A stretch of DNA of 64,000 bases from Corynebacterium freneyi. Its GTDB lineage: Bacteria; Actinomycetota; Actinomycetes; Mycobacteriales; Mycobacteriaceae. Under the pieces are notes generated by a model. That model was not told the origin of the DNA. It searched no databases and was given only the letters and a program-made list of their open reading frames with translations. The translations under genes were made by a program, and so were the position numbers. The DNA lies in contig NZ_CP047357.1 in the NCBI RefSeq assembly GCF_030408835.1, forward strand, positions 2,480,001 through 2,544,000, given 5' to 3'. This document shows positions 1 to 10,382 of the stretch, one piece after another (position 1 is the stretch's first letter; each line of letters begins with the position of its first letter).

Positions 1-622
1 CCGCGATCAACGACAGGGAATTCGTGTGCACCGGGCCGACCTTCACGCTGCGCGGACGCAACCACGACCTCGAACCCAGATCCAACTTCTCCCACAGCAG
101 AGCCATGAGCAGCAGAGGCGCCGCCATGCCCAACGCGTACACCGCCATCAAAGCCCCACCCTGCACGGGCGAGCCGCCGGCCAAGGCGACGGTCAGAATC
201 GCACCGAGCAGCGGCCCCGAACAAAATCCCGCCAACCCGTACACCGCACCGAGCACCGCGACATTGAGTACGCCGGTCCCCCGCGCCGTCGCCTCCGCAT
301 CAGGGCCGAACCGGCCACCGAACCGAAATCCGCCGCCCAACCCGGTGAACACGCCCAAAGCGATGACCACCACCCCCGCGACCATCGTGACGGTCGAACG
401 GTGCACCGTCAGCAGCGACCCGACCGCACCGACGCCGGCGCCCATCGGCACGAGCACCGCGATCATGCCCAGGTAAAACACGGCAGTGCGCTGCACCAAC
501 TTGCCCACGCCGTCGAAGGCGTACGCGAAAAACGACGGCAACAGCAACGCCGAACACGGGCTCAACAGCGACAGCAAACCGCCGAGAAACGCCCCTACGA
601 CACCGATCGAGCCGACTCCCAC
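1..622 (-). CDS. CcdA/DsbD-family thiol-disulfide membrane transporter (3' end outside window)
   Basis: Multi-pass membrane protein expected to carry reducing equivalents across the membrane to extracytoplasmic thioredoxin-like proteins. It begins with GTG at 622, four bases after the stop of the upstream dsbA-like gene, so the two are probably translationally coupled. The first helix carries LLSLLSPCSALLLPSFF and a later helix carries AGFCSGPLLGAIL, matching the two conserved CcdA cysteines (each next to Pro or Gly) that form the redox pair. Hydrophobic stretches follow at regular spacing. The window ends inside the gene, so its length cannot be judged. Family call is firm; the specific partner is inferred from adjacency. 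Confidence 0.85.
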   Translation of the reverse strand, partial: MGVGSIGVVGAFLGGLLSLLSPCSALLLPSFFAYAFDGVGKLVQRTAVFYLGMIAVLVPMGAGVGAVGSLLTVHRSTVTMVAGVVVIALGVFTGLGGGFRFGGRFGPDAEATARGTGVLNVAVLGAVYGLAGFCSGPLLGAILTVALAGGSPVQGGALMAVYALGMAAPLLLMALLWEKLDLGSRSWLRPRSVKVGPVHTNSLSLIA

Positions 623-625
623 GCG

Positions 626-1450
626 CTACTCCCCGGCCCCGTCGGGCAGCTGAGACTCGATGGCCTCGACGAACGACTCCAACGGCTGAGCACCGACGAT
701 CACGCCTTTGCCCACGATGAACGTCGGCGTCGAATTCACCCCGTACAGGGAGCCCTCCTCGGCGTCCTTCGCGATCGCCTCGTCGAAACGATCCGACATC
801 ATGTCCGCGCGGAACTTCTCCAGATCCGGGATGCCCGCCTGCTCGGCGAACTCCATCAGCGCCTGCTCGTTGAGGTCGGCGTGACCGCGCTCGGGGGCCG
901 CCGCCATGACGACCTCATGGAACTCGCGGAACGTGCCCTGCTCCGCGGCGGCACGGCCCGCGCGGGCGGCGAGCATCGATTCCTCGCCGAAGATCGGCAT
1001 GTCGCGCCACTCGATGCGCACCGTGCCCGCCTCCACGTAATCCGCCATCAGAGTCGGCTCGATGTCGCGGGCGAACTTCGCGCAGAACGGGCAGCGCCAG
1101 TCTGAATAATTGATCAGCACGACCGGCGCGTCGACGGCTCCCACCGCCATCGGGTCCCCCTCGTCGCGGCGGGCGAGGAAACTCAGGCCCTCACCTTCCG
1201 ACGCCCCCTCCGCCCCGGACCGGCCACCATCGACCGAATTCGAGGTGCCGCCGCCGGCCTCCGTCGCCGAACCAGAGCCCGAACCGGAGCCCGAACCCGA
1301 ACCAGAGCCTCCCCACACCATGTACCCGCCGACGCCGATGATGAGCAGAATGACCACCACCAGCGCGATCACGGCCGGCACCATCCCGGGTGCGGGCTTC
1401 TTCTTCCGGGGTGCGGTGGCCGGGGCGCCGGCCGGGGCGGTGTCGCTCAT
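626..1450 (-). CDS. Membrane-anchored DsbA-family thiol oxidoreductase
   Basis: Extracytoplasmic thioredoxin-fold protein likely to form or isomerise disulfides in secreted proteins. A short charged cytoplasmic tail is followed by one transmembrane helix (about residues 23-46), a Gly-Ser alternating linker (about 48-61) and a DsbA domain with the CPFC active site (Cys120, Cys123) and a cis-Pro loop NSTPTF. The start at 1450 is preferred because GGAG lies a few bases upstream; the frame stays open another 20 codons to 1510 without a comparable ribosome site. The downstream CcdA-like gene starts 4 bases after this stop, suggesting a redox pair. The linker is encoded by a short simple repeat and may vary in length between strains. 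Confidence 0.9.
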   Translation of the reverse strand: MSDTAPAGAPATAPRKKKPAPGMVPAVIALVVVILLIIGVGGYMVWGGSGSGSGSGSGSGSATEAGGGTSNSVDGGRSGAEGASEGEGLSFLARRDEGDPMAVGAVDAPVVLINYSDWRCPFCAKFARDIEPTLMADYVEAGTVRIEWRDMPIFGEESMLAARAGRAAAEQGTFREFHEVVMAAAPERGHADLNEQALMEFAEQAGIPDLEKFRADMMSDRFDEAIAKDAEEGSLYGVNSTPTFIVGKGVIVGAQPLESFVEAIESQLPDGAGE

Positions 1451-1587
1451 GGGGTCTCCACTTCCACGTCGGGTCGGGCGTGCATTGCTTTGCGACGGCC
1501 GCCCGTTCACGGCGACCGCCCGCCAATCGAATACGGCCTACCGTATCCCACGGCCGTGACGCGCGTGGGGCGCCCGCCACCGCGCAC

Positions 1588-1625
1588 GAAAAACCGGCCC
1601 TCCCGCCATCGCGGAAGAGCCGGTT
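1588..1625 (-). terminator. Intrinsic terminator after purL
   Basis: On the minus strand, just after the purL stop, AACCGGC pairs with GCCGGTT (1619-1625 with 1592-1598), with an inner CTTCCGC/GCGGGAG helix, followed by a run of T. It closes the purS-purQ-purL transcript. Confidence 0.8.
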
Positions 1626-1641
1626 CACGCCGAAAAACGGA

Positions 1642-3996
1642 TTACTCCGCCTCGACCACCGAGTTCGCGCCCGCCGCATGGGCGAACAGCTTCGGCAGGG
1701 TGTCGCGCCATGCGGACTCCGCCTCGGACACCGGGATCTCGAAGGAAATGTCGCCACCGGACACGCGGATGACCTTCTCGTCATCGGCGGTCAGGACGCG
1801 GCCGATCTTCGCGAACGGCACGCCCACCTCGGCGGCACGGGCCTCCAGGTCCGCAGCGGCACCGGCCGGCACCGCGACCAAAGCGCGCGAGGCCGACTCC
1901 GAGAACAGGGCCACGAACGGGTCGGCGGAGACGTCGTCAAGCGAAACCTCGATGCCGACGCCCGACTGAGCCGCAGCCTCGACGATGGCCTGCGACAGGC
2001 CGCCCTCCGACAGGTCACGGGCGGCGGAGACGAAATGCTCGCCGCGGGACTCGATGGTGCCGTGGAAGAACTCCGTCAGCTTCTCCTCGTTGGCCAGGTC
2101 GATGGCCGGCGGCATGCCGCCCAACGCATCGTGGGCGACCTGCTGCCAGATCGAACCACCCAGCTCGTCGAAGGTCTCGCCGAGCAGGTACAGGACCTCG
2201 TCGGCGACGCCGTCCTGGGCGAGGCGGTTGCCGATCACCTTCTCCACGTCCTCGACGATGCCCAGCACCGCGATGACCGGGGTCGGCAGAATCGGCTCGT
2301 CACCGGTCTGGTTGTAGAACGACACGTTGCCGCCGGTGACCGGAACGTTGAGCTCCGCCGCACCATCGGCCAGACCGCGGACGGCCTCGGCGAACTGCCA
2401 CATGGCGTCCGGGTTCTCCGGGGAACCGAAGTTCAGGCAGTTGGACACCGCATACGGCATCGCGCCGGTGACCGACACGTTGCGGTGCGCCTCCGCCAAC
2501 GCCAGACGGGTGCCCGTGCGCGGATCGAGCTTGGTGTAGCGGCCCGACGCGTCGGTGGACACCGCCACGCCGCGACCGGTCTCCTCGTTGACGCGCAGCA
2601 CGCCGGCGTCGGCATCCTTCGCGGCGACCGTGTTGCCGCGGACGTACCGGTCGTACTGCTCGGTGATGTGCGCACGCGAGCACAGCGCCGGCGACGCCGC
2701 CAGATCGAGCACGGTCGCGCGCAGCTCATCGGACGAGGCCGGGCGGGCCAGATCCGGGGTCTGCTGCAGCGCATCCTGCCACTCGGGACGGGCGTACGGA
2801 CGGTGGTAGGTCGGGCCCTCGTCGGCGATGGTCTTCGGCGGGGCGTCGACGACGACCTTGCCGTCGTGGGTGACCACCAGGTTCTCGCCGTCGGTGACCA
2901 CGCCGATGTCGGACGCGATGACGTCCCACTTCGCGCAGATGGCCATGAACTCGTCCATGTTCTCCGGCTTCACCACGGCGCACATGCGCTCCTGGGACTC
3001 CGACGACAGGATCTCCGCGGCGGTCATGTTCTCGGCACGCAGGTGCACGTTGTCCAGGTTGATTTCCATGCCGCCGTCGCCGGCGGCCGCCAGCTCGGAC
3101 ACCGCGCAGGACAGGCCCGCGCCGCCGAGGTCCTGGATGCCGACGACGACGCCGGCCTTGTACAGGTCGAGGCAGCACTCGATGAGCACCTTCTCGGCGA
3201 ACGGGTCGCCCACCTGGACGGCCGGCAGCTTGCGCTCCGCGCCCTCCTCGAAGGTGTCCGACGCCAGCACCGACACGCCGCCGATGCCGTCGAGACCCGT
3301 GCGGGAACCGAAGAGCACCACGCGGTTGCCCGTGCCCGACGCGAACGCCAGGTGGAGGTCCTCCACCGGCAGCACGCCGACGCACAGGGCGTTGACCAGG
3401 GGGTTGCCGGCGTAGGACTCGTCGAACACGGTCTCGCCGCCGATGTTCGGCAGGCCCAGGCAGTTGCCGTAGCCGCCGACGCCGGCGACGACGCCCGGCA
3501 GCACTCGCTGCGTGTCCGGGGCATCGGCGGGGCCGAAGCGCAGCTGGTCCATCACGGCGACCGGGCGGGCGCCCATGGCCATGATGTCGCGGACGATGCC
3601 GCCGACGCCGGTGGCCGCACCCTGGTACGGCTCGACGTACGACGGGTGGTTGTGGGACTCCACCTTGAAGGTGACGGCCCAGCCGTCGCCGATGTCGACG
3701 ACGCCGGCGTTTTCGCCGATGCCCGCCAGCATCTTCTCCTTCATGGCGTCCGTGGTGGTCTCGCCGAAGTAGCGCAGGTGCACCTTCGACGACTTGTAGG
3801 AGCAGTGCTCCGACCACATCACGGAGTACATGGCCAGCTCGGCGTCGGTGGGGCGGCGGCCGAGGATCTCGCGGATGCGGGCGTACTCGTCCTCCTTCAG
3901 GCCCAGCTCGGCCCAGGGCTGGGCGAGGTCCGGGGTGGCGGCGGCGTTGTCGACGGTGTCGTCGTGGACGTTGGCGTGCGGGGTGTTGTCGGTCAT
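1642..3996 (-). CDS. purL: Phosphoribosylformylglycinamidine synthase subunit II
   Basis: ATP-dependent conversion of FGAR to FGAM in de novo purine synthesis, using ammonia delivered by PurQ with PurS as the bridging subunit. At 784 residues it is the small, separate PurL type of Gram-positives. It contains the AIRS-type N-terminal segment ([16 protein letters not shown] near residue 60, VESHNHPS near 115) and the duplicated C-terminal half. A strong AGGGAGGA ribosome site overlaps the purQ stop 13 bases upstream. It is last in the purS-purQ-purL operon and is followed by an intrinsic terminator. One copy of the window's over-represented 11-base word lies inside it at 1932-1942. Confidence 0.97.
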   Translation of the reverse strand: MTDNTPHANVHDDTVDNAAATPDLAQPWAELGLKEDEYARIREILGRRPTDAELAMYSVMWSEHCSYKSSKVHLRYFGETTTDAMKEKMLAGIGENAGVVDIGDGWAVTFKVESHNHPSYVEPYQGAATGVGGIVRDIMAMGARPVAVMDQLRFGPADAPDTQRVLPGVVAGVGGYGNCLGLPNIGGETVFDESYAGNPLVNALCVGVLPVEDLHLAFASGTGNRVVLFGSRTGLDGIGGVSVLASDTFEEGAERKLPAVQVGDPFAEKVLIECCLDLYKAGVVVGIQDLGGAGLSCAVSELAAAGDGGMEINLDNVHLRAENMTAAEILSSESQERMCAVVKPENMDEFMAICAKWDVIASDIGVVTDGENLVVTHDGKVVVDAPPKTIADEGPTYHRPYARPEWQDALQQTPDLARPASSDELRATVLDLAASPALCSRAHITEQYDRYVRGNTVAAKDADAGVLRVNEETGRGVAVSTDASGRYTKLDPRTGTRLALAEAHRNVSVTGAMPYAVSNCLNFGSPENPDAMWQFAEAVRGLADGAAELNVPVTGGNVSFYNQTGDEPILPTPVIAVLGIVEDVEKVIGNRLAQDGVADEVLYLLGETFDELGGSIWQQVAHDALGGMPPAIDLANEEKLTEFFHGTIESRGEHFVSAARDLSEGGLSQAIVEAAAQSGVGIEVSLDDVSADPFVALFSESASRALVAVPAGAAADLEARAAEVGVPFAKIGRVLTADDEKVIRVSGGDISFEIPVSEAESAWRDTLPKLFAHAAGANSVVEAE

Positions 3997-4009
3997 GTCG
4001 GTCCTCCCT

Positions 4010-4681
4010 TTACGCGCCGATGGTGGAAACGGCGGACAGGAACAGCTCGAGACCGTCGAGCGACGGGCCGGTCAACGCCTCGACGGCGTGCTCCGGGTGC
4101 GGCATGAGGCCCACGACGCGGCCGTCGGCGCTGCACACGCCGGCGATGTCGTTGATGGAGCCGTTGGGGTTTTCGACGTAGCGGAACACCACGCGGCCCT
4201 CCTCCTCCAGCTCGCGGATGGTCTCCGGGGCGGCCTGGAATCGGCCCTCGCCGTGCTTCGACGGGATGAGGATCTCCTGGCCGGCGGACAGCTTCGACGT
4301 CCACGCGGTGTCGGTGTTCTCAACCTTGAGGTGCAGGTCGCGGCACACGAAGTGCAGGCCCTCGTTGCGGGTCAACGCGCCCGGCAGCAGGCCGGCTTCG
4401 GTGAGGATCTGGAAGCCGTTGCAGATGCCCAGCACCGGCATGCCCTTGCCCGCGGCGTCGATGACGGACCGCATGACGGGGGCCAGCGCCGAGATGGCGC
4501 CGCTGCGCAGGTAGTCGCCGTAGGAGAAGCCGCCGGGCACGACGACGGCGTCGACGCCCTTCAGGTCGGCGTCGGCGTGCCACAGGTCGACCGACTCGGC
4601 GCCGGCCAGCCGGACGGCGCGGGCGGCGTCGACGTCATCGAGGGTGCCGGGGAAGGTGATGACGCCGATCTTGGCGGTCAC
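4010..4681 (-). CDS. purQ: Phosphoribosylformylglycinamidine synthase subunit I (glutaminase)
   Basis: Class I glutamine amidotransferase that hydrolyses glutamine and supplies ammonia to PurL. The 223-residue protein has the nucleophile elbow LGICNGFQ (Cys87) and the C-terminal His-Glu pair in MPHPEHAVE. Its ATG overlaps the purS stop by 4 bases, and its stop lies 13 bases before purL, so the three subunits are made from one mRNA in near-stoichiometric order. Confidence 0.97.
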   Translation of the reverse strand: MTAKIGVITFPGTLDDVDAARAVRLAGAESVDLWHADADLKGVDAVVVPGGFSYGDYLRSGAISALAPVMRSVIDAAGKGMPVLGICNGFQILTEAGLLPGALTRNEGLHFVCRDLHLKVENTDTAWTSKLSAGQEILIPSKHGEGRFQAAPETIRELEEEGRVVFRYVENPNGSINDIAGVCSADGRVVGLMPHPEHAVEALTGPSLDGLELFLSAVSTIGA

Positions 4682-4920
4682 TTGCCCTCCTCGCGGACGA
4701 CCTCGAAGTCCTCGATGACCGTGTTCGCCAGCAGGGTTTCCGCCAGGCGGTTGAGGTCCTCGTCGGTGACGGAGTCGTCGACCTCGAGCTCGAATCGCTT
4801 GCCCTGGCGAACGTCCGAGATTCCGGAGACGCCGATGCGTCCCAGGGCCCGGTGGACGGCCTGGCCCTGCGGGTCGAGGATCTCCGCCTTGGGCATCACA
4901 TTGACAACTACACGCGCCAC
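4678..4920 (-). CDS. purS: Phosphoribosylformylglycinamidine synthase subunit PurS
   Basis: Small structural subunit (80 residues) that bridges PurQ and PurL. The sequence begins [19 protein letters not shown] and continues with the conserved VRQGKRFEL segment, the usual PurS pattern. I chose the GTG at 4920 because AGGAG lies 7 bases upstream and the family starts here; the frame is open further upstream but that extension has no PurS-like sequence. First gene of the operon. Confidence 0.95.
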   Translation of the reverse strand: MARVVVNVMPKAEILDPQGQAVHRALGRIGVSGISDVRQGKRFELEVDDSVTDEDLNRLAETLLANTVIEDFEVVREEGK

Positions 4921-5030
4921 GTAAGTGCTCCTGTTGTTCGGTGGGAAGCCCCGCCTGGTCGCGGGACGCATTTCCGGGGTCAACTCTACTAGGCGGGGGC
5001 GGCGACCATTGCCGTCGCTATCCTGAGCCC

Positions 5031-5807
5031 ATGACCGACGCCGACCGTTCCCGCCGTTTCCGGCTCGCCCCCTGGCCGATTCTGCTGTTGTCCTTCGTTT
5101 TCGTCTTCGGCGCGGCGATGTCGGCGTGGGGGCCGGTCAACGTGTTGGCGTGGCGCGGGGGCGAGTTCCCGGACGTCGATCCCGAGCGGCCGACGTACCA
5201 GCAGCGGATCGCGGAGATCGGGCGGGAGCAGTACGGGGAGCAGCCCGACGGTGCGCGGTATTTCTCGCGGGGCGATGAGGCGGCGGTGCTTGACGACGGC
5301 TCATCGGCTCCGGAGGGGCGGTGGGATGCGGCTTTCGTGTCGTGGGTGCTCAACGAGGCCGGTCTGCCGGTGCGCCCCGAGACGGCGGGTGACGTCGATG
5401 CGTGGTTGATCGACGACCCGCTGGAGTTGGCCGGGGTGATGGCGGATCGGGGCGCGTACATCGACGCCGACGACGACCCGGAGTTCTCCCCGCAGATCGG
5501 CGACCTGATCTTCTACGACTACCCCGGCCCGTTCGGCCATCACGTCAACATCGTCGTGGCGGTGTCCGGCGACGTGGTCACCGTCGGCGGCGACGAACTC
5601 GGCCGCGTCGGGTTGGCCCGCATGAACCTGCGCAACCGCAGCGGAATCATGGGCTGGGGCGCGACCGGACGGTTGGAGGACCCGATCGCACCGGAACCGT
5701 CGGCGGCCCTGGGCGACGCGAACGACGCGAACGACGGCGAGTACGGGGAGGCCGACCCGGAGTTCGCATCCGATCCGACGGCTACACCGGCAGATGCTCC
5801 TCGATGA
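5031..5807 (+). CDS. Secreted CHAP/NlpC-like domain protein lacking the catalytic cysteine
   Basis: A 258-residue protein with an N-terminal membrane anchor or signal (about residues 13-35) and an extracytoplasmic domain that resembles CHAP cell-wall amidases: RWDAAFVSWVLNEAG, then IGDLIFYDYPGPFGHHVNIVVAV, then VGG. In active CHAP enzymes the first motif is W-C-A-A-F-V-S-W; here the cysteine position is Asp99, though the His region (His170/His171) remains. It may therefore be a non-catalytic wall-binding protein. Starts at ATG 5031, divergent from purS. Its 3' end overlaps the converging peroxidase gene by 26 bases. Family call moderate, loss of the nucleophile seen directly. Confidence 0.7.
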   Translation: MTDADRSRRFRLAPWPILLLSFVFVFGAAMSAWGPVNVLAWRGGEFPDVDPERPTYQQRIAEIGREQYGEQPDGARYFSRGDEAAVLDDGSSAPEGRWDAAFVSWVLNEAGLPVRPETAGDVDAWLIDDPLELAGVMADRGAYIDADDDPEFSPQIGDLIFYDYPGPFGHHVNIVVAVSGDVVTVGGDELGRVGLARMNLRNRSGIMGWGATGRLEDPIAPEPSAALGDANDANDGEYGEADPEFASDPTATPADAPR

Positions 5808-6294
5808 GGTCGATGATCGCGTCGTCGTCGGGTGCGGTGCGGGGGCGGAATCGGCCGACGATCTCGCCGGAGTCGTCGACGACGAACTTCTCGAAGTTCC
5901 ACGCCACGTCGCCCGCCTCGCCGTCGGCGTCCGCGAACTGCGTCAGTCGCCGGTACAGCGGGTGGGCGTCGTCGCCGTTGACGTCGATCTTTGCGAACAT
6001 GGGGAACTCCACCCCGTAGGTGGACCGGCAGAACTGCTCGATCTGCTCCTCCGTGCCGGGTTCCTGGCCGCCGAACTGGTTGCACGGGAATCCGAGGACG
6101 AAGAAGCCGCGCATGGCGAACTCGTCCTGCAGCTCCTGCAGTGCCTCGTACTGCGGCGTCAGGCCGCATTCGCTGGCGACGTTGACGATGAGCAGGACGT
6201 GGCCCGCCCACTCCGCCAACGTGGTGTCGCGCCCGTCGATGGTGGTGACGGGAATGTCGTACAGGGAACCGGTGGTCTGCGTGCCGTCGCTCAT
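5782..6294 (-). CDS. mpx: Glutathione-peroxidase-family thiol peroxidase (mycothiol/thioredoxin type)
   Basis: Reduces hydroperoxides in the cytoplasm. The 170-residue protein has the peroxidatic cysteine in NVASECGLTPQY (Cys43), the FPCNQFGGQEPG loop (Cys71), a further Cys89, and the conserved WNFEKF motif. The active site is cysteine, not selenocysteine. In Corynebacterium glutamicum the corresponding enzyme beside the pur genes is reported as the mycothiol peroxidase Mpx; I assign the symbol by family and neighbourhood. The ATG at 6294 overlaps the stop of the upstream gene (ATGA). Antisense overlap of 26 bases with the CHAP-like gene. Confidence 0.85.
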   Translation of the reverse strand: MSDGTQTTGSLYDIPVTTIDGRDTTLAEWAGHVLLIVNVASECGLTPQYEALQELQDEFAMRGFFVLGFPCNQFGGQEPGTEEQIEQFCRSTYGVEFPMFAKIDVNGDDAHPLYRRLTQFADADGEAGDVAWNFEKFVVDDSGEIVGRFRPRTAPDDDAIIDLIEEHLPV

Positions 6295-6992
6295 GCCGCC
6301 CATCGTAGGGGCACCGCGCCGTAGCCCGCCGGGGCGACGCCCGCGGACATGGCCAGGTCGAGGAGGCGGAGAATGTCGCGGCGGACCTTCTCGTCGCGCA
6401 GACGGCCGGCGGACACGGAGATGCGGATCGGTCGGCCGTCGGCGATGGCGCGGTTGACGGAATTGCGCATCGCCCGACGCCACCAGCCGGCCGCGCCGAA
6501 GCCCTCTCCCACCGCCAGCACGCGGGTGGGGTCGGTGGCCCCGGTGACCAGGTCGTGGACGCCGTGCAAATCGGCGGCGATGCGGAAACCGAGGTCCGGC
6601 AGCACCTCCAGCGTGCCCGGCGACATCAGCCAGCGCGGCGGGGCGAACATGTCGGTGTCCAGGCTCAGGGCCCGCATCTGGCGCGTCGCCGCGGTCAACC
6701 GCAGACGGGCCTCGTGGGCGTCGAGCGCCGCGAACTCCCCGCGACGGCCCCGGTCGGACTGGTCGTAGCCGGCGAGCAGGATCTCGGCGCCCTCGTCCCG
6801 CCGACGCTGCACCCAATCCAGCACCGCCGGCGAATCGCGCAGGGACCAATCGGCGCCCAAATGCGGCGCGACCAGCAGCGACGGAGAAATGCCCCGGTAC
6901 TCCAGGGCGGCGGTGAAACGTGCGGCGTCGAGCAGCCGGTCATCCCGGATGCCCGACACCGACACCACGAGGGCGGGCGAGACGGCGGTCAT
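6291..6992 (-). CDS. DUF2334/polysaccharide-deacetylase-like protein
   Basis: A 233-residue cytoplasmic-looking protein with no signal peptide. It has the shape of deacetylase-fold DUF2334 proteins: a leading VSVSGIRDD strand, SLLVAPHLGADW, an acidic LLAGYDQSD motif and a FAPPRWLMSPGT segment that corresponds to the family's active-site loop. Substrate unknown. Coupled by an ATGA overlap to the downstream peroxidase gene. Fold call moderate; no role is claimed. Confidence 0.65.
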   Translation of the reverse strand: MTAVSPALVVSVSGIRDDRLLDAARFTAALEYRGISPSLLVAPHLGADWSLRDSPAVLDWVQRRRDEGAEILLAGYDQSDRGRRGEFAALDAHEARLRLTAATRQMRALSLDTDMFAPPRWLMSPGTLEVLPDLGFRIAADLHGVHDLVTGATDPTRVLAVGEGFGAAGWWRRAMRNSVNRAIADGRPIRISVSAGRLRDEKVRRDILRLLDLAMSAGVAPAGYGAVPLRWAA

Positions 6993-7084
6993 GAGCCAAG
7001 GAAAACATCACCGGATGAATTTTCGGTGACGGCCAGTGGACGCCCACTCAAACGGCGGGCTAATCCCCGGTCCTTCGCTCCCGG

Positions 7085-9217
7085 TCAGGCCGCCCCGGCC
7101 GCCCGCAGCAGCCACGCGTACTGGAACGCGGTCTCGCGCCACTTGGCGTAGCGGCCGGAGACGCCGCCGTGGCCCGCGCTCATCTCGGTCTTCAGCAAAA
7201 ACGGCCCCGATCCCTCGACGCCGCCGGCGACCTCGCGCAGCTTGGCAATCCACTTCGCCGGCTCCACGTACAGCACGCGGGTGTCGTTGAGGCTGGTCAC
7301 CGCCAGAATCGGCGGGTACTTCTTCGCCTCAACGTTTTCGTACGGGGCGTACGACGCCATGTAGTCGTAGACCTCCTCCTCATGGAAGGGGTCTCCCCAC
7401 TCGTCCCACTCCACCACCGTCAACGGCAGCTCGGGCATGAGCATCGACGTCAGCGGGTCGACGAAGGGCACGACCGCCTCGATGCCGGCGAACCGATCGC
7501 CCGCCATGTTCGCCACCGCGCCCATGAGCATGCCGCCGGCCGAACCACCGTCGGCGACCATGCGGTCCCGGGCGGTGATGCCGGCGTCGAGCAAGTCGTC
7601 GGCGACGTCGATGAAGTCGGTGAACGTGTTCTTCTTGGTCAACCCGCGGCCCTGCTCCCACCAGGCCCGGCCCATCTCGCCGCCGCCGCGGACGTGCGCG
7701 ATGGCGAAAATCATGCCGCGATCCAGCAGCGACAATCGCGCCACGGAGAAACCCGGGTCGATGGGCGCCTCATACGACCCGTAGCCGTACAGCAGCAGCG
7801 GATTCGGCACCGACGTGTCCAGGTCGGCGCGGCGCACCAGCGACACCGGCACCCTCGCACCGTCGCGGGCGGTGACCCACCGGCGCTCCGCCACGTAATC
7901 CGACGGCTCGTACCCGCCGCGCACGGGCTGACGCTTGAGCATCTCCCGCGCCCCGGTGGCCACGTCGAGCTGCCACACCTCCGTCGGCGTGGTGAACGAC
8001 CCGTAGGAAAAACGCAGCACCGGCGCCTCCCACTCCGGATTTCCCGCCGACGCCGCCGTGTAGAGCTCCTCCGGGAACTCGAGCTCGGAGAAAACCGGAT
8101 CGGCGTCGTCAAGCGAAGAACCGTCGAGCACCGACAGGGCGAGCCTGCCGATGCCGCCGGACCGGTACGCCACGACGAGGTGGCCGGCGAAGCAATCGAC
8201 GCCCTCGACGCGCACGTCGTCGCGGTGCGCGATGAGCTCGCGGAGGTCATCCACCGACTCGAAGGAACCGACCGGAACCGCGCCGAGGGCGAAATTCGGG
8301 CCCGTCATGTTGTGCGTGACCAGCCACACGTCCTCGCCGCCGATGACCGCATGATCCACGTCGTACTCGACGCCCCGCTCGCGCGGACGCACGCACGTCG
8401 GCTCCGCCGTCGGATCCGCGCACTCCAGGTACCAGGTCTCCGACGTGATCTTGGAGCCCGCCTCGAAGATCAGGTACTTCTCGCTGCGCGTCGTGCCGAC
8501 GCCCACCCAGTAGGCCTCGTCCGGCTCGTGGAAGACGCGCACGTCCTCCGATGCGGGCGTGCCGACGGCATGCCGCCACACCGAATCCGGCCGCCACGCC
8601 TCGTCGAGCCGCTGATAGAACAGGTGAGCCGAACCGACCCACGTGGCGCCCGCGGCGATGTCGGAGATGACGTCGTCGTACAGCTCGCCGGTGCGCAGAT
8701 CCTTGATGCGCAGCGTGTACCGCTCGTCGCCGACGACGTCCGTGGAATAGGCCAGCAGATTGCCGTCGACCGTGACCGACGCGGCGCCAAGCGAGAAGAA
8801 ATCATGGCCCTCGGCCAGCTCGTTGAGATCGAGCAGGATCTCCTCCCCCGGCACCGGCTCGCCAGGCGCGGCGTCCGGAATGGTCGGAGGGGTCCAGTCG
8901 TCGCCGTCGGCGCGCATGCGGCACGACAGCCCGTAGGACTTCCCCTCCAGGGTGCGCGAGTAGTACCACCAGTCGCCCGAACGCACCGGCACCGACATGT
9001 CGGTCTCCTGCACCCGGGACTTGATCTCGCCGAAAATCGACTCCGTCAGATCGCCGAGATCCGCAGTCATCGCGTCGGTGTGCGCGTTTTCCGCGTTGAG
9101 GTGCGCGATCACCTCCGGATCGGACTTGTCGCGCAACCACTCGTAGTCGTCGACGAACTCCCGCCCGTGATGGGCGCGGACGTGGGGGCGGCGGGCGGCG
9201 ACGGGGGCTTCGGTCAC
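7085..9217 (-). CDS. ptrB: Oligopeptidase B-type serine peptidase (S9A)
   Basis: Prolyl-oligopeptidase-family enzyme of 710 residues, expected to cleave small peptides after basic residues. The N-terminal two thirds form the seven-bladed propeller gate; the C-terminal hydrolase has the nucleophile in [11 protein letters not shown] (Ser near 557), the acid in [12 protein letters not shown] and the catalytic His in [11 protein letters not shown]. The GTG start at 9217 overlaps the purC stop (GTGA), giving coupled translation. Typical family length and motifs. Confidence 0.9.
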   Translation of the reverse strand: MTEAPVAARRPHVRAHHGREFVDDYEWLRDKSDPEVIAHLNAENAHTDAMTADLGDLTESIFGEIKSRVQETDMSVPVRSGDWWYYSRTLEGKSYGLSCRMRADGDDWTPPTIPDAAPGEPVPGEEILLDLNELAEGHDFFSLGAASVTVDGNLLAYSTDVVGDERYTLRIKDLRTGELYDDVISDIAAGATWVGSAHLFYQRLDEAWRPDSVWRHAVGTPASEDVRVFHEPDEAYWVGVGTTRSEKYLIFEAGSKITSETWYLECADPTAEPTCVRPRERGVEYDVDHAVIGGEDVWLVTHNMTGPNFALGAVPVGSFESVDDLRELIAHRDDVRVEGVDCFAGHLVVAYRSGGIGRLALSVLDGSSLDDADPVFSELEFPEELYTAASAGNPEWEAPVLRFSYGSFTTPTEVWQLDVATGAREMLKRQPVRGGYEPSDYVAERRWVTARDGARVPVSLVRRADLDTSVPNPLLLYGYGSYEAPIDPGFSVARLSLLDRGMIFAIAHVRGGGEMGRAWWEQGRGLTKKNTFTDFIDVADDLLDAGITARDRMVADGGSAGGMLMGAVANMAGDRFAGIEAVVPFVDPLTSMLMPELPLTVVEWDEWGDPFHEEEVYDYMASYAPYENVEAKKYPPILAVTSLNDTRVLYVEPAKWIAKLREVAGGVEGSGPFLLKTEMSAGHGGVSGRYAKWRETAFQYAWLLRAAGAA

Positions 9218-10107
9218 GCGGGGTCGCCGATCCAGTCGGAGAAGCGGCGGCCGGAGATGCGCTCGTAGGCCTCGATGTAGCGCTCACGGGTCGCCTCGAC
9301 GACGCCACCGGGCAGCGGCGGCGGGGGCGTGCCGGCGTTCTTGTCCCAGCCGGACTTCGCCGACGTCAGCCAATTGCGCACGTACTGCTTGTCGAACGAC
9401 GGATTGACCTGTCCCTCCACGTAGGAGTCCGCCGGCCAGTAGCGGGAGGAGTCCGGGGTGAGCACCTCATCGGCCAGGACCAGCCCGCCGTCGGCGTCGA
9501 GGCCGAACTCGAACTTCGTGTCCGCCAGGATGATGCCGCGCTCCAGGGCCAGCTCGGCGGCGCGGGAGTAGATGGACAGGGTGGCGTCGCGCAGCTCGTT
9601 GGCGCGGTCCTCGCCCAGCGACTCCACGACGCGGGAGAACGGGACGTTTTCGTCGTGGTCGCCGATCTCGGCCTTCGTCGCCGGGGTGAAGATCGGCTCG
9701 GGCAGCTTCGACCCCTCGGTCAGCCCCTCGGGCAGCTCGATGCCGCAGACGGTGCCGGACTCGCGGTACTCGACCAGGCCGGAGCCGGTCAGGTACCCGC
9801 GGGCGACGCACTCGAACGGCAGCATCTCCAGCTTCCGGCACACCAGCGCGCGGCCCAGCACCTCGGCCGGGATGCGCTCGTCGTCGGCGGCGCCGGCGAG
9901 GTGGTTGGGGAAGTCGAGTTCGTCGAAGAAGAAGACGCTCATCGCGGTGAGCACCCGGCCCTTGTCGGGGATGGGCGTGTCCAGGATGTGGTCGTACGCG
10001 GAGATCCGGTCGGAGACGACCATGAGCAGGGTGTCATCGTCGACTTCGTAGATCTCGCGCACCTTGCCCGCCGTCAGGTGGCTGTACGCGGAAAGTTCGG
10101 GTCGCAT
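9214..10107 (-). CDS. purC: SAICAR synthase
   Basis: Phosphoribosylaminoimidazole-succinocarboxamide synthase, joining aspartate to CAIR in purine synthesis. The 297-residue protein contains [20 protein letters not shown] near the start, the [12 protein letters not shown] loop and LADTKFEFG, all diagnostic. Start placed at ATG 10107, where the family begins; upstream open frame is uncharacteristic. Coupled to ptrB. Its genomic partner purB lies 30 kb away beyond the accessory genes. Confidence 0.96.
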   Translation of the reverse strand: MRPELSAYSHLTAGKVREIYEVDDDTLLMVVSDRISAYDHILDTPIPDKGRVLTAMSVFFFDELDFPNHLAGAADDERIPAEVLGRALVCRKLEMLPFECVARGYLTGSGLVEYRESGTVCGIELPEGLTEGSKLPEPIFTPATKAEIGDHDENVPFSRVVESLGEDRANELRDATLSIYSRAAELALERGIILADTKFEFGLDADGGLVLADEVLTPDSSRYWPADSYVEGQVNPSFDKQYVRNWLTSAKSGWDKNAGTPPPPLPGGVVEATRERYIEAYERISGRRFSDWIGDPA

Positions 10108-10382
10108 GGGGATAGAGCATAGACCCCGGCCGATCGGTCTTCCCCGCGATGCCCCGATCGGGAGGGGGCGACCGCGTGGATCGCCGCGGTCGACTCCGGC
10201 AAGCGACCTCGGCGCAGCCCGGGAGCAGTTCGAGGGCGGCCCGGAAGAAGCTGGGGAGAGGCCGGGGCGAAGCCTCGAATCGGGGGGATTTCGCCAAGGA
10301 GGTGACATGGCCCGCAATACGGGATAATGTCTACATTTAGTTACTCAGATCACACATAGCGATCAAGGAAGGGACCAGTCAC

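Noticed and set aside
5782..6294. Selenocysteine glutathione peroxidase
   Set aside because: The active-site codon is an ordinary cysteine codon (NVASECG) with no in-frame TGA.
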